Below are positions 61,698 to 64,000 of a DNA stretch of 64,000 bases, in pieces; within the stretch, counting starts at the first letter, position 1; every line of letters starts with the position of its first letter. The position numbers and the translations under genes are program-made. The stretch is from positions 119,887 to 183,886 of the forward strand of contig JAIOPE010000037.1 of assembly GCA_021414065.1 (NCBI GenBank), in the 5' to 3' direction. Origin of the DNA: Planctomycetota bacterium (GTDB lineage: Bacteria > Planctomycetota > JAJSAM01 > JAJVHW01). Under the pieces are notes generated by a model that was given only the letters and a program-made list of their open reading frames with translations, made no database searches and had not been told where the DNA came from.

Positions 61698-63000
61698 GCG
61701 CTTCCTCCGGGAGCGGGCTGCGAGCGAGGTGCCGCAGCACGGAGACCGTTGCGACGCCGAGCAGCGTGTAGATCCCGATCGTCGCGACGAGCACCCAGTG
61801 GACTCCGGGCGACGTCGTCGCTGCGTCGCGCGTGAGCATCACTCCCTGCACGATCCACGGTTGGCGGCCCACCTCTGTAACGATCCACCCCGTCTCGAGT
61901 GCGAGGATCGACGCCGGGCCCGCGGCGACCGCCGCGCGGAGGAACCACCGCGAGTCCGCGAGGGGTTGCCGCCGCGCGAGTCGCACCGCCGCCCAAGCGG
62001 CGAGGCCGAGCAAGGCGCTGCCCGCGGCGAGCATCAGTTGGAACGCCACGTGGGTGATCGCGACGGGCGGACGCAGTTCGGGGGGGACGGAGTCGAGCCC
62101 TGCGACGCGCGCGTCCGCGTCGCCGTACGCCAGCCACGACAGCGCGCCGGGAATCTCGATTGCCCACGGCGTCGTCTCGGAGACCTCGTCTGGAAGTCCT
62201 CCGATCCGGAGCGGGGCGCGCGTTTGCGTCCGGAACTGGCCCTCCATGGCCGCGAGCTTCACGGGCTGCGTCGCGGCGACCATCATCGCGGCGCGGTCGC
62301 CCGAGAACGCCTGGAACGGAACGACCGCCGCGCCGAGGACGAGCGCGAGCGTCATCGCCCGTCGCTCGTAGCGACCCCCGCGTCCCCGGAGCAGCTTCGC
62401 GGCGTAGACGGCGGCGACGAGGAAGCCTGTGACGACGTACGCCGCGAGAATCATGTGCGTCGTCTGCACGCCGGTCGCGGGACCGAGCATCGCGCCGATC
62501 GGGTCCACATCGACGACGCGGCCGCCCTCCTCGCGGAAGCCGCCGGGCACGTTCATCCACGCGTTCACGGTGACGACGAACCACGCCGACGCCGCGCCGC
62601 TCACCGCGATCGGCACGCCGGACCACCAGTGCGCCCACGGCGACAGCCGGTCCCAGCCGTACAGGTAGATGCCCACGAAGATCGCCTCGAGGAAGAACGC
62701 GAATCCCTCGAGCGTGAAGGGCAGGCCGATCACCGACCCGTAGCGTCCCATGAACCCCGGCCACAGGAGTCCGAGCTCGAACGAGAGCACGGTTCCCGAG
62801 ACTGCACCGACGGCGAAGAGCACCGCGAACACCTTCGACCAGCGCCGCGCGAGGGCGCGCCACGCCGGGTCGTTGCGCCGGATCGCAAGTCCTTCGGCCA
62901 CGAGCAGCAGGACCGGCATGCCGACGCCGAGGCACGCGAGCACGATGTGGAATCCCAGGGTCACGGCCATCTGCGTGCGAGCGGCAAGGAGGTCCGACAT
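61687..63000 (-). CDS. cydA: Cytochrome bd ubiquinol oxidase subunit I
   Basis: About 437 residues; ATG 63000 or GTG 63006. Binds the three haems and oxidises quinol. It has the N-terminal ARTQMAVTLGFHIVLACLG with the haem-ligand His, SFELGLLWPGFMGRYG, PFTLEGFAFFLEAIFVGIYL with conserved Glu residues, and ETGWIVTEVGRQPWIVQGVM (GRQPW motif). The quinol-binding Q-loop is short, as in CIO-type oxidases. In an operon with cydB. Confidence 0.93.
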   Translation of the reverse strand: MSDLLAARTQMAVTLGFHIVLACLGVGMPVLLLVAEGLAIRRNDPAWRALARRWSKVFAVLFAVGAVSGTVLSFELGLLWPGFMGRYGSVIGLPFTLEGFAFFLEAIFVGIYLYGWDRLSPWAHWWSGVPIAVSGAASAWFVVTVNAWMNVPGGFREEGGRVVDVDPIGAMLGPATGVQTTHMILAAYVVTGFLVAAVYAAKLLRGRGGRYERRAMTLALVLGAAVVPFQAFSGDRAAMMVAATQPVKLAAMEGQFRTQTRAPLRIGGLPDEVSETTPWAIEIPGALSWLAYGDADARVAGLDSVPPELRPPVAITHVAFQLMLAAGSALLGLAAWAAVRLARRQPLADSRWFLRAAVAAGPASILALETGWIVTEVGRQPWIVQGVMLTRDAATTSPGVHWVLVATIGIYTLLGVATVSVLRHLARSPLPEEARGA

Positions 63001-63403
63001 CGGCACCCGGACGCTACGGGACGGCGGGGATGCGGCCTCGCTTCCACGGGTCCCGCGGGGTGCTGCGTCGGCCGGTGGTCGAGGGAGCGGGCCATGGCGA
63101 CGAAGCGCGCAACGTCCTGGCCGCTCGCGCCCAACGGCGCGCCGCGCGTCTACGCGGCAGCGTGGCGGCTACCGGTCGAAGTCCATGAGGTCGTGCGCTC
63201 GACGGCAGGCGGCGCCTCTGGGTCGCCCTCCGCCGTGTCCGCGCCGGGGTCGTTCACGTTGTGGTGGACCTCGGTGAGGAGGTTGCAGGTGGGGAAGTTC
63301 TTCACTTTCAACCTCCCGTCCACCGGCTCTCGCTCAACGCACACTCCGTTGCGGGAAGTTCAAAGTGAAGAGCGTCCCGCTCGGCGGTTTGCGCTTGGAC
63401 CGC
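63001..63403. other. Gap upstream of cydA with an inverted repeat and possible small ORFs
   Basis: No gene is clearly supported. A plus-strand frame from ATG 63093 (MATKRATSWPLAPNG) has GGAG 6 nt upstream, and a minus-strand 64-residue ORF (63150-63344) overlaps it; neither has domain features. An imperfect inverted repeat (AAGTTCTTCACTTTCAACCT near 63296 and GGGAAGTTCAAAGTGAAGAG near 63353) could form a stem of about 20 bp with a few mismatches. Confidence 0.3.
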
Positions 63404-63820
63404 TCAATGGAAGGGCACGGCAAACCGGAGAAGAAAGATGCCCAGGCAGCCGACGACTCCGATCGCTGTGAACATCATGATCCCGATCGCTTGATCCCTC
63501 CGGCCGACACGCCGGAGCCAGATCCACCCGGCGAACTCGGCGGATAGTGGGAGCGCGACAGCGACTACTTCTTGCGCGAGCGTAGGAGAGTGTCCGTACT
63601 CGAGCGCCTCGGAGAGCAAGACCTGGACACACCCGGCGCTCGCCACGAGTAGCGCGAAGCCGAGCGCGAATCCGCCGAATACGCGCAGCAGGCGCCGCCC
63701 CACGTCGCCCGGCCTCCTCGGGTCGGGAACGGGCGGAGCGTCGCCGCCGCTCTCGGAGTGTACGTGCTTGCCGCACGGCCTCCGCGACGCGACGGCAGAC
63801 GGCCTCGTGGAAGACCTCAC
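63404..63820 (-). CDS. Small multi-pass membrane protein, unknown
   Basis: Up to 138 residues. The N-terminal 35 residues are basic and Pro-rich; the true start may be internal. Three likely membrane segments: LRVFGGFALGFALLVASAGC, AQEVVAVALPLSAEFAGWIW and IGIMMFTAIGVVGCLGIFLL. No family recognised. Confidence 0.5.
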   Translation of the reverse strand: MRSSTRPSAVASRRPCGKHVHSESGGDAPPVPDPRRPGDVGRRLLRVFGGFALGFALLVASAGCVQVLLSEALEYGHSPTLAQEVVAVALPLSAEFAGWIWLRRVGRRDQAIGIMMFTAIGVVGCLGIFLLRFAVPFH

Positions 63821-63912
63821 GTTGGACCGCAGTGTACCGCGGGCAGGGCAGCGTGGCGGCTAACCCGCTTCTCTCACGAAAGTTGAAACGAAATCGGGCT
63901 GCGGCGCGTCTA

Positions 63913-63940
63913 AGTGTTTGTACGACCAAGTACTTACACT
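63913..63940. repeat. 28-bp imperfect palindrome upstream of the last gene
   Basis: The pattern AGTGT-N2-GTAC-N6-GTAC-N2-ACACT is symmetric over 18 of 28 positions and lies about 20 nt before the ATG at 63961, a typical operator or transposon-end position. Confidence 0.45.
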
Positions 63941-63960
63941 GACGGAGGCACACAGCCCGA

Positions 63961-64000
63961 TGCGTGCAGAGTGTATCTCGAAGGGGACCCTGTTCACGGA
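63961..64000 (+). CDS. Start of a gene leaving the window (MRAECISKGTLFT...)
   Basis: ATG 63961 has GGAGG about 11 nt upstream; 13 codons are visible and cannot identify it. The preceding AT-richer palindrome and CTCACGAAAGTTGAAACG stretch differ from the local composition, so a mobile-element gene is possible. Confidence 0.35.

Overview
The window is high-GC bacterial DNA, densely coded on both strands, with gene starts that often overlap the previous stop (ATGA, GTGA, TGATG). The gene content suggests a Planctomycetota-like or other deep-branching Gram-negative aerobe, but no rRNA or other phylogenetic marker is present, so this is only inference. Clues are a PEP-CTERM protein with an XrtA-type amidotransferase, a secreted thrombospondin-3/dockerin-like protein, several large secreted proteins (HEAT/CAP, toroid-like, beta-helix, MuiA-like, DUF2330), a class I (DhnA-type) aldolase, a 2-oxoacid:ferredoxin oxidoreductase and cytochrome bd. 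No tRNA, rRNA or CRISPR array was recognised.

Layout. 1-5.7 kb (minus): a zinc-ribbon/TPR protein running off the left edge, a membrane-anchored protein, a PEP-CTERM protein and a TSP3/dockerin-like protein. 5.7-7.3 kb: a regulatory gap, two overlapping XRE regulators in different frames, a TPR gene remnant and a degenerate MITE. 7.3-10.1 kb: an FHA-GAF adenylate cyclase followed by a class II-type cyclic nucleotide phosphodiesterase. 10.2-17.8 kb: central metabolism (aldolase, KorAB, citrate synthase, 7Fe ferredoxin) with a beta-helix protein and a Nudix hydrolase. 18-28 kb: secreted proteins, the queuosine pair queF-gluQ, a CorC/HlyC protein, a CAP protein and a PH-domain protein. 28.3-33.2 kb: the 2-oxoacid dehydrogenase operon E1alpha-E1beta-E2-E1alpha. 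Its E3 (lpdA) lies at 43.8 kb.

The 33.2-43.6 kb stretch between them looks like an accessory defence island. It has a tightly coupled plus-strand trio (unknown protein, HELGH metallopeptidase-like protein, dCTP deaminase-like protein) with visibly lower GC than its surroundings. It also has a minus-strand type III-like restriction operon whose restriction subunit carries a C-terminal DUF433 antitoxin domain, with the partner DUF5615 toxin-like gene between res and mod. It ends with a ClpP/SppA-like serine protease overlapping a HigA-like regulator that has no visible HigB.

45-64 kb: a lipoprotein, a toroid/HEAT secreted protein, a tandem M16 protease, a half-length MarC protein ended by an intact 294-bp MITE (the second copy of the repeat near 7 kb), an EPS-type cluster (amidotransferase, GT4 glycosyltransferase, AsnB-like protein), a beta-helix protein, cytochrome bd (cydAB) and a new gene entering at the right edge.

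The most striking single gene is at 58253-59197 (minus). The ORF track splits it in two at an in-frame TGA, but reading through gives a thioredoxin-like protein whose redox motif would be U-G-P-C, with a compact hairpin just after the UGA. This is best read as a selenocysteine protein.
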